From assembly GCA_938022205.1 (NCBI GenBank), contig CALIEB010000005.1, forward strand, positions 1 to 64,000: DNA of 64,000 nucleotides. The letters are read 5' to 3'. The notes below the pieces were generated by a model, which saw nothing but the letters and a program-made list of their open reading frames with translations, did no database searches and was not told the DNA's origin. A program made the position numbers and the translations under genes. Position 1 is the first letter of the stretch, and every line of letters begins with the position of its first letter. This DNA comes from an uncultured Anaerolineae bacterium. GTDB taxonomy: Bacteria; Chloroflexota; Anaerolineae; Aggregatilineales; Phototrophicaceae. Below, in pieces: positions 33,814-42,338 of this stretch.

Positions 33814-33840
33814 GTCTCATTTAATTGAGACTGCGTATCA
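33805..33840. promoter_or_regulatory. Tandem 15-bp operator dyads (candidate Zur-like boxes)
   Basis: Box 1 TGATAC-aat-GTCTCA (33805-33819) and box 2 TGAGAC-tgc-GTATCA (33826-33840) are each near-palindromic. They are mirror images, so together they form one long dyad (TTGATAC ... GTATCAA, 33804-33841). Centres are 21 bp apart, two helical turns. They cover the -10 box and predicted transcription start, the position expected of a repressor site. Confidence 0.6.
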
Positions 33841-33851
33841 AAGAAGCGAGC

Positions 33852-34403
33852 ATGAAGACACAAGCGAGCGTACAAAATAGCTGGCGGCTGCCCACCGCAC
33901 TCACCGCCTACGCCAACGAGCTTCTCGACTTGCAGATGTGGTGTTGGGGGCGTGACGTGCGCTATGAGGGCGGCAACCTACTGACTGGTTATGGGTTTAG
34001 GCGTGACGCTAAGCCCGAAGATGGGCGCGGCTGTACCGCCTATCACCACGACGGGTTGACGTTGTGGGGCTGGGGCATCTTCTACACACAGGGCAAAAGC
34101 ACCGCAATTTTTATCAAACGCCAGCGTTTTGACCCCATCTACGTTCCCACCCACCAACCACCGCGCATTTGGCATGTCGATGACTTGCCGCAGTGGCAGC
34201 CGTTAGCCGATGACGGCAGTGTCGCAAGCCTCGTGCAGGCGGTTGTCGCACGCATTGTGGACTACGAAACGTGGGTAAAGCAGCACACGCCTGACGGCTA
34301 TCGCAGCAGCGTGATGCAAGCCATTCGTCGCAGCAAAACGCGCGACGTTAGCGACATGGCGCAAGCATGGCGCGCTCTCGCTGATAAGCTCTTTTCCACC
34401 TAG
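33852..34403 (+). CDS. Conserved-looking hypothetical protein in a metal-chaperone operon
   Basis: A 183-aa soluble protein not recognised. The first half is rich in aromatic residues and glycine ([58 protein letters not shown]). The second half is helical. There is no signal peptide or membrane segment. The start at 33852 is chosen because it follows the promoter and operator, while the longer frame begins inside the operator. It precedes a COG0523 GTPase by 37 bases and is likely cotranscribed with it, so a role in metal homeostasis is inferred only from position. Confidence 0.7.
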   Translation: MKTQASVQNSWRLPTALTAYANELLDLQMWCWGRDVRYEGGNLLTGYGFRRDAKPEDGRGCTAYHHDGLTLWGWGIFYTQGKSTAIFIKRQRFDPIYVPTHQPPRIWHVDDLPQWQPLADDGSVASLVQAVVARIVDYETWVKQHTPDGYRSSVMQAIRRSKTRDVSDMAQAWRALADKLFST

Positions 34404-34440
34404 TTGCACACTTGTTCAAAACAGATCGACGAGGACACCT

Positions 34441-35643
34441 ATGAAGAAACTACCCGTTACCGTGCTTTCTGGCTTCTTAGGCGCGGGCAAAACCACCCTG
34501 CTTAACCACGTGCTAAAAAATCGTCAAGGCATGCGCGTGGCGGTCATTGTCAACGACATGAGCGAGGTCAACATTGACTCGCAGTTGGTGCGCGACGGCG
34601 AAGCCCAGCTGAGCCGCACCGAAGAGAAGCTCGTTGAGATGACCAACGGCTGCATCTGTTGCACGCTGCGCGACGACTTGCTGCGCGAAGTCGCACGCCT
34701 CGCCCAAGAAGGACGCTTCGACTACCTGTTGATTGAATCCACCGGCATCAGCGAGCCGCTGCCAGTCGCCATGACGTTTAGCTTCCCCATGCCTGACGGC
34801 AGCATGAGCCTGATGGACATCGCACGGCTGGACACAATGGTCACCGTCGTGGACGCGAACACGTGGCTTGACGATTACCGCGCCGGCAAGCGTCTCAAAG
34901 AACTTAATATGGCGGCAGGCGACCAAGACACGCGCACGCTAGCAGACCTGCTCATCGACCAAGTCGAATTCGCCAACGTCATCGTCATTAACAAGACCGA
35001 TCTCGTGAGCGAGGACAAGCTAGGCGAGCTAGAAGGTGTGTTACACACGCTTAACCCAGACGCTCGATTGCTGCGTGCGGTTGAAGGGCGTGTTGACCTG
35101 CGCGAGCTGCTCAACACAGGGCTTTTTGACATGGAAAAGTCCCAGCGGTCAGCAGGTTGGCTCAAAGAACTGCAAGGCGAACACACACCCGAAACCGAAG
35201 AGTACGGCATCGGCAGCTTTGTCTTCAAGGCACGCCGCCCCTTCCACCCTGAAAGGCTCATGGCGTTTCTCAGCGGCGCGCACATGCAAACCGTGCTGCG
35301 CTCAAAAGGCTTCTTCTGGCTGGCGACGCGCCACAACAGCGGCATCAACTGGTCGCTAGCGGGACGTATTGCGCGTGTTGCCTACGCGGGCAACTGGCTA
35401 GCCGCAACGCCGCGCGCGTTTATCACCGAAACGCCAGAAGTGCGCGAGTACATGCGCGAGTATTGGCAAGAACCTTTTGGCGACCGTCGACAGGAATTGG
35501 TGTTTATTGGCATCGACATGCCCAAAGAGCAAATGCTCGCACAACTCACCGCCGCGCTGCTTACAGACGAAGAAATGGAGCTAGGTGAAGCAGGCTGGCA
35601 AACGTTCGTCGACAACTTTCCGCAGTGGCATCCTATATCGTAG
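34441..35643 (+). CDS. COG0523 (CobW/ZagA-like) GTP-dependent metallochaperone
   Basis: A 400-aa G3E GTPase. P-loop GFLGAGKTT (11-19), the metal-binding CICC (71-74) in [25 protein letters not shown] (switch/G3 region) and the NKTDL base-recognition motif are intact. A C-terminal CobW_C domain (~225-390) follows. Such proteins use GTP to load zinc, cobalt or another metal onto client proteins and are often induced by zinc shortage. It is a close paralogue of the gene at 38339. The first ~75 bases of the two are nearly identical, implying a recent duplication or conversion. The upstream operator fits metal control. Confidence 0.92.
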   Translation: MKKLPVTVLSGFLGAGKTTLLNHVLKNRQGMRVAVIVNDMSEVNIDSQLVRDGEAQLSRTEEKLVEMTNGCICCTLRDDLLREVARLAQEGRFDYLLIESTGISEPLPVAMTFSFPMPDGSMSLMDIARLDTMVTVVDANTWLDDYRAGKRLKELNMAAGDQDTRTLADLLIDQVEFANVIVINKTDLVSEDKLGELEGVLHTLNPDARLLRAVEGRVDLRELLNTGLFDMEKSQRSAGWLKELQGEHTPETEEYGIGSFVFKARRPFHPERLMAFLSGAHMQTVLRSKGFFWLATRHNSGINWSLAGRIARVAYAGNWLAATPRAFITETPEVREYMREYWQEPFGDRRQELVFIGIDMPKEQMLAQLTAALLTDEEMELGEAGWQTFVDNFPQWHPIS

Positions 35644-35662
35644 CGTAATGCCTGTTGTCATA

Positions 35663-36100
35663 TTAGAGCAAGGCTTGCAAAAGCGGTTCGTTCGCCTCGT
35701 GCGCGCCGGGGTCTAAGCACACATCGGCATAGAACGCATATTTCTCAGCGAGATAGGGATATTGCGCGCGCGTGTCCTCGTCTAAAATAGCGACAAGGCG
35801 CGCGCCGCGCCAATTATCTAGCGCAAAGCGCAGCACATGCGGGTCAGCCTGCGCCGACGTGAGCAGCAGCGCGTAATCGCTCGTCACGCGGTTTACACTG
35901 CGAATAAGCTGCCCCGCTAGTCCGCAGCACACACACCCGCCTGCTAAGCGCACGCGCTCAACGCCTTCTAAGGGTGTGGGTTGCTCGCCGTTATCGAGAA
36001 ACGTTAGCGTTTGCGCGCGCGCCTGTATCAGCTTGGCAAGCGTTTGCAACGCCAACCGTTTGTCCACCAAGCGCATGCCAACAATGGCAATCAAGCGCAT
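35663..36100 (-). CDS. Shrunken COG0523-like protein lacking the GTP-binding P-loop
   Basis: A 145-aa protein resembling a COG0523 N-terminal half. The start strand MRLIAIVGMRLVDKRLALQTL occupies the P-loop position but lacks the GxxGxGKT residues. The CxCC motif survives as GGCVCCGLAGQLIRSV (Cys 56, 58, 59), and SAQADPHVLRFAL follows where the ESTGISEP region would be. There is no NKxD motif and no CobW_C domain. GGAG lies five bases before the ATG. It is divergent from the next COG0523 gene and shares its operator region, so it could be a metal-binding regulator or partner rather than an enzyme. Pseudogene decay is the alternative. Confidence 0.7.
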   Translation of the reverse strand: MRLIAIVGMRLVDKRLALQTLAKLIQARAQTLTFLDNGEQPTPLEGVERVRLAGGCVCCGLAGQLIRSVNRVTSDYALLLTSAQADPHVLRFALDNWRGARLVAILDEDTRAQYPYLAEKYAFYADVCLDPGAHEANEPLLQALL

Positions 36101-36110
36101 TTTTTCTCCA

Positions 36111-36139
36111 TTGCATTAATAGTTGATACTTTGTATCAT
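36111..36139 (+). promoter_or_regulatory. Promoter of the second COG0523 unit, with a single operator dyad
   Basis: TTGCAT (36111-36116) and TATCAT (36134-36139) with a 17-base spacer. The perfect dyad TGATAC-ttt-GTATCA (36124-36138) fills the spacer and overlaps the -10 box. It has the same arm and spacing as the boxes at 33805-33840. Confidence 0.6.
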
Positions 36140-36171
36140 TGTTGTTCGAGCCAAGCAAAGGAACATGCTTT

Positions 36172-37215
36172 GTGACAGTCTCTCATGATGTGCCAGTGAC
36201 GATTATCGCCGGGTTTTTAGGCGCGGGCAAAACCACGCTCCTCAATCATATCCTAAGCACAGCACACGACAAGCGTATCGCTGTGGTGGTAAACGACTTC
36301 GGTGCGCTCAACATTGACGCGCAGCTCTTGGTGGAGGTTAAAGAGCAAGATGTTGTCACACTGTCAAACGGCTGCATTTGCTGCACGATAAGCGGGGACT
36401 TGCAGCGTGCCGTGCTAAACTTGCTGCAACGCCCAGAGCCACCAGAACACATCCTCATTGAGGCGAGTGGCGTGTCTGACCCACTAGAAATCGCGCTGAA
36501 CATTCGTGCGGTACGCGGCGTGTTTGTCGAAAGCGTCCTCACGGTGATGAGCGCGGAGCAGCTACAGGACGTTGACCGCCGCTATGCTGCGCTGGCAATT
36601 TATCAGGTGGGCATGGCAGACATTGTCGTGCTGAACAAGATTGACTTGGTCAGCGAGGCAGAGCGACAAGCTGCGCGCGCGTACATTCAGCGCGTGCTGC
36701 CACAAGCACGCATCATCGAAACCACGCAAGGACGCTTGCCGATGTCGCTTGTGTTTGGGCTGTCCGAGCCTATCGGCAAAGCGAGTGCTTCGCAACTCAT
36801 CTTTGAGGCGCACGCGACGGCTGCGCATGATGCGCCCGACCACAGCCATGACTTTCAAACGTGGCATTGGTCAAGCTCACAACCCCTATCCTATCGTGCG
36901 CTCAAACGCGCTGTCAACAGCCTGCCTAAGGACATCTATCGCGCCAAAGGCATCTTCTTTCTCGCAGACGCACCCGACCAGCGCGCCGTGCTGCACGTCG
37001 TGGGCAAGCGCGTCACACTAACGATGGACACGCAGTGGCGTACAGACGAGACACCCCTCTCGCAATGCGTGATGATAGGCGCGCATGGCAGCCTAAATCC
37101 CGACGCGCTGGAGGAGCAGTTCAATGCCTGCCTTGCCATTAATGCACCCAAGTCAGAGTTAGAACACTTGACCAACAGCGTGCTGTCTTGGCTGCGTGGT
37201 CGGCTTTCTGTTTAA
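36172..37215 (+). CDS. COG0523 GTPase (CobW-like metallochaperone)
   Basis: A 347-aa G3E GTPase with [24 protein letters not shown] (CxCC), EASGVSDPLEIA and NKIDL motifs and a CobW_C domain with a short acidic/His segment (HDAPDHSHDFQTWHW). The GTG at 36172 is preferred: AAAGGA lies nine bases before it, and an earlier TTG at 36139 would lie at the -10 box. It belongs to a different subgroup from 34441/38339 and is closest to the 37247 gene. Likely zinc or cobalt handling. Confidence 0.9.
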   Translation: MTVSHDVPVTIIAGFLGAGKTTLLNHILSTAHDKRIAVVVNDFGALNIDAQLLVEVKEQDVVTLSNGCICCTISGDLQRAVLNLLQRPEPPEHILIEASGVSDPLEIALNIRAVRGVFVESVLTVMSAEQLQDVDRRYAALAIYQVGMADIVVLNKIDLVSEAERQAARAYIQRVLPQARIIETTQGRLPMSLVFGLSEPIGKASASQLIFEAHATAAHDAPDHSHDFQTWHWSSSQPLSYRALKRAVNSLPKDIYRAKGIFFLADAPDQRAVLHVVGKRVTLTMDTQWRTDETPLSQCVMIGAHGSLNPDALEEQFNACLAINAPKSELEHLTNSVLSWLRGRLSV

Positions 37216-37246
37216 TGTAAGAACGAGACCAGAAGGAAGTAGACCC

Positions 37247-38323
37247 ATGACACAAGAGAAAAAGGCTTTTCCCGTGCCGATGACGATTCTATCGGGATTT
37301 TTGGGGTCGGGTAAAACCACTCTACTCAACTACATTCTCAACAGCCCGCACGGCATGCGCATCGCCGTCATGGTCAATGACTTTGGCGCGGTGAACATTG
37401 ACGCGCAGCTCGTCGTCGGCGTGGAAGGCGAAACCGTTAACCTTGCCAACGGCTGCATCTGTTGCACGATACGCGGCGACTTGCTCAATGCGGCAATCGA
37501 CCTGCTCAAAAAAGACCCGCCACCGGAATACATCATCATCGAGACGAGCGGTGTATCTGACCCCATCGCGGTGGCGAACACGTTCATGCTGCCCGAGCTG
37601 CGCCCGCTCGTGCGCCTTGACAGCATCTTCGTCGTGGTCGACACCGAGCAGTTCCTCGCGCTGCCCGAAGATCTACACGAACTGGCGTTAGACCAAATTT
37701 CAGTTGCCGACATCGTCATCCTCAACAAGATCGACATGGTGCAACCCGACTTTGTTGAGGTAGTCAAACAGCACATTTGGAGCTATGTTCCAGAAGCGCG
37801 CTTCTTGGAAGCTAGCTACGGGCGCGTGCCGCTTGAGCTTTTGCTGGGCGTGGGCGAATACGACAGCGAGCGCGTCTGGCAGCGCGAACCCCACGACATC
37901 CACGTGCATGGCGTTGAAGAAACGCACGACCACGAGCATGACCATGACCACGAGCATGAGCATGACCACAGCAAAGTATTTAGCACATGGCATTGGACAA
38001 GCGATAGACCGCTTACACTGCGTGCGCTGCGTGCGATGTTTGAGCGGCTTCCCACCACCATCTACCGTGCCAAAGGCGTGATTTACCTGTCGGAAATGCC
38101 CGAGCATCGCGCCGTGCTGCAAATGGTCGGCAAGCGCGCCAGCCTTACGCTAGAAGATGCTTGGGGCGACCAGAAGCCCCACAATCAGGTTGTGATGATT
38201 GCCACGCACGGCGGGATTGACCCCGACAGCTTGCGTGAGCAGTTTGAAGGTTGTCAAGCCCGACAAGCACAGCCCGCAAAAATTCCCCCCAAAACCGATT
38301 GGACACGTCAGACAAACGACTAA
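37247..38323 (+). CDS. COG0523 GTPase with a histidine-rich metal-binding loop
   Basis: A 358-aa G3E GTPase. P-loop GFLGSGKTT (~18-26), NGCICCTIRGDL (CxCC), ETSGVSDPIAVA and NKIDM are present. Between the GTPase and CobW_C domains lies a His/Asp/Glu stretch (HVHGVEETHDHEHDHDHEHE...) at about residues 220-245, typical of zinc- or nickel-storing CobW proteins. AAGGAAG precedes the ATG at 37247, 31 bases after the previous stop, so the genes are probably cotranscribed. Confidence 0.93.
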   Translation: MTQEKKAFPVPMTILSGFLGSGKTTLLNYILNSPHGMRIAVMVNDFGAVNIDAQLVVGVEGETVNLANGCICCTIRGDLLNAAIDLLKKDPPPEYIIIETSGVSDPIAVANTFMLPELRPLVRLDSIFVVVDTEQFLALPEDLHELALDQISVADIVILNKIDMVQPDFVEVVKQHIWSYVPEARFLEASYGRVPLELLLGVGEYDSERVWQREPHDIHVHGVEETHDHEHDHDHEHEHDHSKVFSTWHWTSDRPLTLRALRAMFERLPTTIYRAKGVIYLSEMPEHRAVLQMVGKRASLTLEDAWGDQKPHNQVVMIATHGGIDPDSLREQFEGCQARQAQPAKIPPKTDWTRQTND

Positions 38324-38338
38324 GGAGCATATCTGTCG

Positions 38339-39553
38339 ATGAAACAACTACCCGTTACCGTGCTTTCTGGCTTTTTAGGCGCGGGCAAAACCACGCTGCT
38401 CAACCACGTGTTGAACAACCGCGACAACATGAAAGTGGCGGTGATTGTGAATGACATGAGCGAGATTAACATCGACGCGCAACTTGTGCGCGACGGCGGC
38501 GCACAGCTCAACCGCGTCGAAGAACAGCTAGTGGAAATGACCAACGGTTGCATTTGTTGCACACTGCGCGATGACCTGCTCAAAGAGGTGTCCAAGCTGG
38601 CGCGTGCGGGACGTTTTGACTATCTGTTGATTGAATCCACAGGCATTAGCGAGCCGCTGCCTGTTGCGGAAACATTCACCTTCCGTGACGAAGACGGCAA
38701 CAGCCTCAGCGACCTTGCACGCCTAGACACGATGGTCACTGTCATTGACGCGCACAATCTGATGGCAAACTTTGCGACAATGGACACGCTCGCCGAGCGC
38801 GGCGAAAGCGTTCAGGAAGGCGACGAACGCAGCGTTGTTGACCTGCTCGTCGACCAAATCGAGTTCGCCAACGTCATCGTTCTCAACAAGCTGGACTTGG
38901 TAGAAGAAGCCGAAGCCAACCAGCTGCGCGCCCTGCTGCACAAGCTAAATCCGCGTGCGCGCATCGTCGACGCGGTCTATGGGCGCGTGCCGTTGGAACA
39001 CATTCTCAACACGGGGCTGTTTAACTTTGCCGAAGCGGAAACGTTTGGCGAGTGGCTAAGCGGCGAAGAACACACGCCCGAAACGGAAGAATACGGCATC
39101 AGCAGCATTGCGTTTAGAGCGCGCCGCCCTTTCCACCCCCAACGGCTTTGGGACGCGGTGGCAGAGGACGACATTTTAGCGGGCGTGGTGCGCTCCAAAG
39201 GCATCTTCTGGCTAGCGACACGCCACGACAACGCGATGATGTGGTCGCAAGCGGGCAGCTTGATTAGCGTTCAGCCAGCAGGCACGTGGTGGGCAACCGT
39301 CAAAGAAGACGAGCTGCCTGATGACGAGGAGCTGCGCACCCAAATTTTGAGCTGGATGCAGCCACCTTACGGCGATCGTCGGCAAGAACTCGTGTTCATT
39401 GGCATCGACTACGACAAGGCAATATTGCGCCAAAGGTTGGAAGCGTGCTTGTTGACCGATGCGGAGATGGCAGTGTATCCCGAAGGTTGCGTCGACTGGG
39501 CTGACCCTTTCCCCGACTATGTCGACGACGAGCAGGAAGACGAGCTAGCCTAA
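38339..39553 (+). CDS. COG0523 (ZagA/YciC-like) GTPase, paralogue of the 34441 gene
   Basis: A 404-aa G3E GTPase almost colinear with the 34441 product: [49 protein letters not shown], and the shared [10 protein letters not shown](S/G)S and [16 protein letters not shown] segments near the C terminus. It ends in an acidic tail ([11 protein letters not shown]). AAGGAG lies 11 bases before the ATG and 15 bases after the previous gene, so it closes the second COG0523 unit. Metal specificity is unknown. Zinc is the usual case for this subgroup. Confidence 0.93.
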   Translation: MKQLPVTVLSGFLGAGKTTLLNHVLNNRDNMKVAVIVNDMSEINIDAQLVRDGGAQLNRVEEQLVEMTNGCICCTLRDDLLKEVSKLARAGRFDYLLIESTGISEPLPVAETFTFRDEDGNSLSDLARLDTMVTVIDAHNLMANFATMDTLAERGESVQEGDERSVVDLLVDQIEFANVIVLNKLDLVEEAEANQLRALLHKLNPRARIVDAVYGRVPLEHILNTGLFNFAEAETFGEWLSGEEHTPETEEYGISSIAFRARRPFHPQRLWDAVAEDDILAGVVRSKGIFWLATRHDNAMMWSQAGSLISVQPAGTWWATVKEDELPDDEELRTQILSWMQPPYGDRRQELVFIGIDYDKAILRQRLEACLLTDAEMAVYPEGCVDWADPFPDYVDDEQEDELA

Positions 39554-39615
39554 AGGGCATAGCCGCAGCAAGCGTAGGGCGGTCGCGGCGAACACGACTG
39601 CCCTGCTCATCGCAC

Positions 39616-39652
39616 GCAAGAGCTGGCGCACGATAGCCACACCAGCTCTTGC
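39616..39652. terminator. Hairpin after the last COG0523 gene
   Basis: A perfect 11-bp inverted repeat (GCAAGAGCTGG and its complement CCAGCTCTTGC) with a 15-base loop that can pair internally. No T-run follows, so termination may need Rho. An operator role for the following amino-sugar genes is an alternative. Confidence 0.4.
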
Positions 39653-39783
39653 ACATCAGCCAACATCGCCATAACGCACCAACTCCGCTGCAGTTTCCCC
39701 TAAGCCAAACACAGATAATTTGCCCCTCAGTGCCACATATCTGCTAAGATAGCCACAGCGGTTACACACGCTTGTTTGTGTCA

Positions 39784-39808
39784 AACAGCGCGACGACATC
39801 GCGCTGTT
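39784..39808 (+). promoter_or_regulatory. Leader hairpin/operator before the amino-sugar genes
   Basis: AACAGCGCGA-cgaca-TCGCGCTGTT is a perfect 10-bp dyad ending 13 bases before the AAAAGGA ribosome site of the SIS-domain gene. It can be an operator for an amino-sugar repressor or an RNA hairpin near the ribosome site. A TAAGAT -10-like box lies at 39745-39750 without a good -35. Confidence 0.4.
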
Positions 39809-39833
39809 AAGTATCTAAAAGGACGTTTGCGTC

Positions 39834-40871
39834 ATGAGCCAACTTTACCAAGAAATTCACGAGCAGCCCGCCGTTCTTGCCCGTCTGCTGGCGACCCAAA
39901 GCGCACAAGTGGCGCAAATTGCCGCCGCTATTCGTGCTTTCGCACCTAGCTTCGTCTGTATCGCCGCACGCGGCACGTCAGACAACGCCGCCCGCTACGC
40001 CCAATATCTGTTTGGTACGCACGCGCGGCTTGCCGTCGCGCTTGCCGCGCCTTCCATCCACACGCTTTATCAGACCGCGCCCCAGCTTGAGCGTGCGCTA
40101 GTCATCGCCATTTCACAATCCGGGCAATCCGCCGACGTGCGCCAAGTGCTGCAAGACGCACGAGAACAAGGCGCGCTAACCGTAAGCATCACCAACGACC
40201 CCACGTCGCCGCTCGCGCAAGCCGCCCAGTACCACGTTGACCTCAGCGCAGGCACAGAGCGCAGCATCGCCGCCACCAAGAGCTACACCGCACAGCTCAT
40301 GGTCGTCGCCATGCTTGTCGGCGCGCTCGTTGACGACCCACACTACACCGCCGAGCTGCAAACGTTGCCCACGCTCATGCAGCAAACGCTAGAACACAGT
40401 GCGACCGCCGCGCAATGGATTGACCGCTACCGCTACATGGAGCGTTACGCGGTCATCGGGCGCGGCTACAATTACAGCACCGCCTTTGAAATCAGCCTCA
40501 AAGTCAAAGAGCTAAACTACTTGGCAGGCGAAGGCTACAGCGAGGCGGACTTCCGACACGGACCGATTGCCATCATCCAAGCGGGTTTTCCGGTGATTGT
40601 CGTCGCGCCCGACGGTGCTGCCTTTTCTACTGTCAAGGACTTGCTGGTAAGATTGCACGAAAAAGCCGCCGAGTGCCTTGTGATTACCAATCGTCCTGAC
40701 GACTGCGCGCCCTACGCCAAGTTTCTACTGCCTATTCCGCCGGTCGCTGAGCATTTCAGTCCCATTCTAGCGGTCGTTCCGGGACAGTTTATCGCCATGT
40801 ACCTCGCCATAACGCGCGGCAATCCGGTTGACCAGCCGCGCGGCTTGAGCAAAGTCACCAACACGGTATAG
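39834..40871 (+). CDS. SIS-domain glucosamine-6-phosphate isomerase/deaminase (GlmS-like, no glutaminase)
   Basis: A 345-aa double-SIS protein equal to the isomerase half of GlmS. First SIS: ARGTSDNAARYAQYLFG, ISQSGQSADV; second SIS: IGRGYNYSTAFEISLKVKELNYLAGEGYSEADFRHGPIAII. The N-terminal glutaminase Cys and domain are absent, so it is more likely a NagB-II/AgaS-type deaminase than a glucosamine synthase. It is five bases from nagA, giving a two-step amino-sugar catabolic pair that yields fructose-6-phosphate. Confidence 0.87.
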   Translation: MSQLYQEIHEQPAVLARLLATQSAQVAQIAAAIRAFAPSFVCIAARGTSDNAARYAQYLFGTHARLAVALAAPSIHTLYQTAPQLERALVIAISQSGQSADVRQVLQDAREQGALTVSITNDPTSPLAQAAQYHVDLSAGTERSIAATKSYTAQLMVVAMLVGALVDDPHYTAELQTLPTLMQQTLEHSATAAQWIDRYRYMERYAVIGRGYNYSTAFEISLKVKELNYLAGEGYSEADFRHGPIAIIQAGFPVIVVAPDGAAFSTVKDLLVRLHEKAAECLVITNRPDDCAPYAKFLLPIPPVAEHFSPILAVVPGQFIAMYLAITRGNPVDQPRGLSKVTNTV

Positions 40872-40875
40872 GCGC

Positions 40876-42015
40876 ATGCTCATCTATAACGCGCGCGTTC
40901 TCACAGAAGACGGCGCGCCCGCCACATGGCTGCAGTGGCAAGGGCGCACCATTACCGCGCTCGGCAGCGGGCAGCCACCCCAAGACCCCCAAGTCATTAA
41001 CGCGGGCGGTCACACGCTGCTGGCGGGCTTTATCGACCTGCACGTGCACGGTGGCATGGGTGCGGACGTGATGGATGCCACGCCTGAAGCCTTGCACGTC
41101 ATGGCTACTTTTGCTGCCCAGCATGGCACAACGGCATTTTTGCCCACGACGCTCACCGACACGCACGAGAACTTGCTCAAGGCACTCGACAATATCAAGC
41201 GTGTGATGCAAGCAGGCACCACCGGTGCGACGATTCTCGGCGCGCACGTTGAGGGTCCTTATCTGAATGCCGACAAGTGCGGCGCACAAAACCCACGCCA
41301 CATCCGCCGCTACTGTCGCGACGAAGGGCGCGACATCTTCGCCCGCGAGATTGTGCGCCTCATCACCGTCGCGCCTGAGTTCCCGCAAAATCACGCCCTC
41401 GTCCGCGATGCCGTCGCTGCGGGCGTGCGCGTCTCGGTGGCGCACTCTGCCGCCACAGCCGCCCAGCTGCAAACGGGAATCGCACTGGGCATACGCCACT
41501 CTACGCACACGTTTAACGCGCAAACGCCCTTTCACCACCGCGACGTAGGCATCGTTGGCGTGGTCATGGGCGACGATAGCATCACGGCAGAGCTTATCAG
41601 CGACGGCATTCACGTTCACCCGCTGGCGATGCGCGCGCTCTGGCGATGCAAACGCCCGCACCAGCTAGTGCTGGTCACTGACGCGGTGCGACCAACGGGC
41701 ATGCCCGACGGTAGTTACAGCTTTGGCGAGCGCACGGTGCTGCTAAAAGATGGCGTGGTGCGCTTGCCCGATGGGACGCTAGCTGGCAGTACTATCACGA
41801 TGGCGCGTGCCCTTGAAGTCTTCGCGCACGCCGTGCAAGAACCGCTCGAGGCTGTCTGGCAGACTACCAGCCTTAACGCCGCGCGTGCGCTAGGCATTGA
41901 CGGTCAAAAAGGCAGCCTTGCCGTTGGCAAAGACGCTGACCTTGTGCTGCTTGACGAGGTATTTCGCGCCGTGCTTACGGTCGTTGAAGGGCGCATCGTT
42001 CACCAAGTTTTATGA
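40876..42015 (+). CDS. nagA: N-acetylglucosamine-6-phosphate deacetylase
   Basis: A 379-aa amidohydrolase. Metal-binding and substrate motifs match NagA: FIDLHVHGGMGADVMDA (~54-70), GAHVEGPYLN with the catalytic-metal Glu, VAHSAATAAQL, HTFNAQTPFHHRDVG and VLVTDAVRPTGMPDG. It removes the acetyl group from GlcNAc-6-P. It forms an operon with the preceding SIS-domain gene, consistent with use of cell-wall or chitin amino sugars. Confidence 0.93.
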   Translation: MLIYNARVLTEDGAPATWLQWQGRTITALGSGQPPQDPQVINAGGHTLLAGFIDLHVHGGMGADVMDATPEALHVMATFAAQHGTTAFLPTTLTDTHENLLKALDNIKRVMQAGTTGATILGAHVEGPYLNADKCGAQNPRHIRRYCRDEGRDIFAREIVRLITVAPEFPQNHALVRDAVAAGVRVSVAHSAATAAQLQTGIALGIRHSTHTFNAQTPFHHRDVGIVGVVMGDDSITAELISDGIHVHPLAMRALWRCKRPHQLVLVTDAVRPTGMPDGSYSFGERTVLLKDGVVRLPDGTLAGSTITMARALEVFAHAVQEPLEAVWQTTSLNAARALGIDGQKGSLAVGKDADLVLLDEVFRAVLTVVEGRIVHQVL

Positions 42016-42044
42016 CACAACGTGCCTAAGCCGCGCAAACAGCC

Positions 42045-42073
42045 TTGATTTGTGCGCGTGCGCGCGTTATAAT
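42045..42073 (+). promoter_or_regulatory. Promoter of tRNA-Gln
   Basis: TTGATT (42045-42050) and TATAAT (42068-42073) with a 17-base, GC-rich alternating spacer. The 5' end of the tRNA is 12 bases downstream. Confidence 0.7.
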
Positions 42074-42084
42074 GTTAAGCAGAT

Positions 42085-42156
42085 TGGGGAATAGTTTAAT
42101 TGGCAAAACAACTGATTCTGGCTCAGTCGTTCTTGGTTCGAGTCCAGGTTCCCCAG
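42085..42156 (+). tRNA. tRNA-Gln (anticodon CTG)
   Basis: Cloverleaf with acceptor TGGGGAA/TTCCCCA, anticodon stem ACTGA/TCAGT with loop TTCTGGC (anticodon CTG), T-loop TTCGAGT and discriminator G, as usual for tRNA-Gln. CCA is not encoded. Confidence 0.95.
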
Positions 42157-42160
42157 ACAC

Positions 42161-42196
42161 AAAACGCCGCCTAACCAACGCGGCGTTTTGTTTTGT
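42161..42196 (+). terminator. Terminator of tRNA-Gln
   Basis: A perfect 10-bp stem AAAACGCCGC/GCGGCGTTTT (42161-42170 and 42179-42188) followed by GTTTTG. It begins four bases after the tRNA. Confidence 0.85.
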
Positions 42197-42300
42197 ATAG
42201 GACAATGTGGCTACGTTATTAGCCACCCACAGCTCGACAAATTTTGTTAGACTCAAAATAAATTAACCGTGCAAAATACCCTAAGATTTTACGAATCTTC

Positions 42301-42329
42301 TTGTAGGTTTTCTACATTTCGTGTAAAAT
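42301..42329 (+). promoter_or_regulatory. Promoter of the peptide/nickel-type SBP operon
   Basis: TTGTAG (42301-42306) and TAAAAT (42324-42329) with a 17-base spacer, 65 bases before the GTG start. Confidence 0.6.
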
Positions 42330-42338
42330 TTACGCATC

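Noticed and set aside
36139-36171. Upstream TTG start for the COG0523 gene at 36172
   Set aside because: It would lie at the -10 box of the gene's own promoter and has no ribosome site; the GTG at 36172 does.
37912-37975. Short tandem-like repeats (GACCAC/GAGCAT units)
   Set aside because: They encode the His/Asp/Glu-rich metal loop of a COG0523 protein and are neither a CRISPR array nor a noncoding repeat.
34441-39553. The COG0523 cluster considered as a cobalamin-synthesis (cobW) locus
   Set aside because: No other corrin-ring synthesis genes are present. Proximity to a B12 importer and riboswitch alone does not establish a CobW role.
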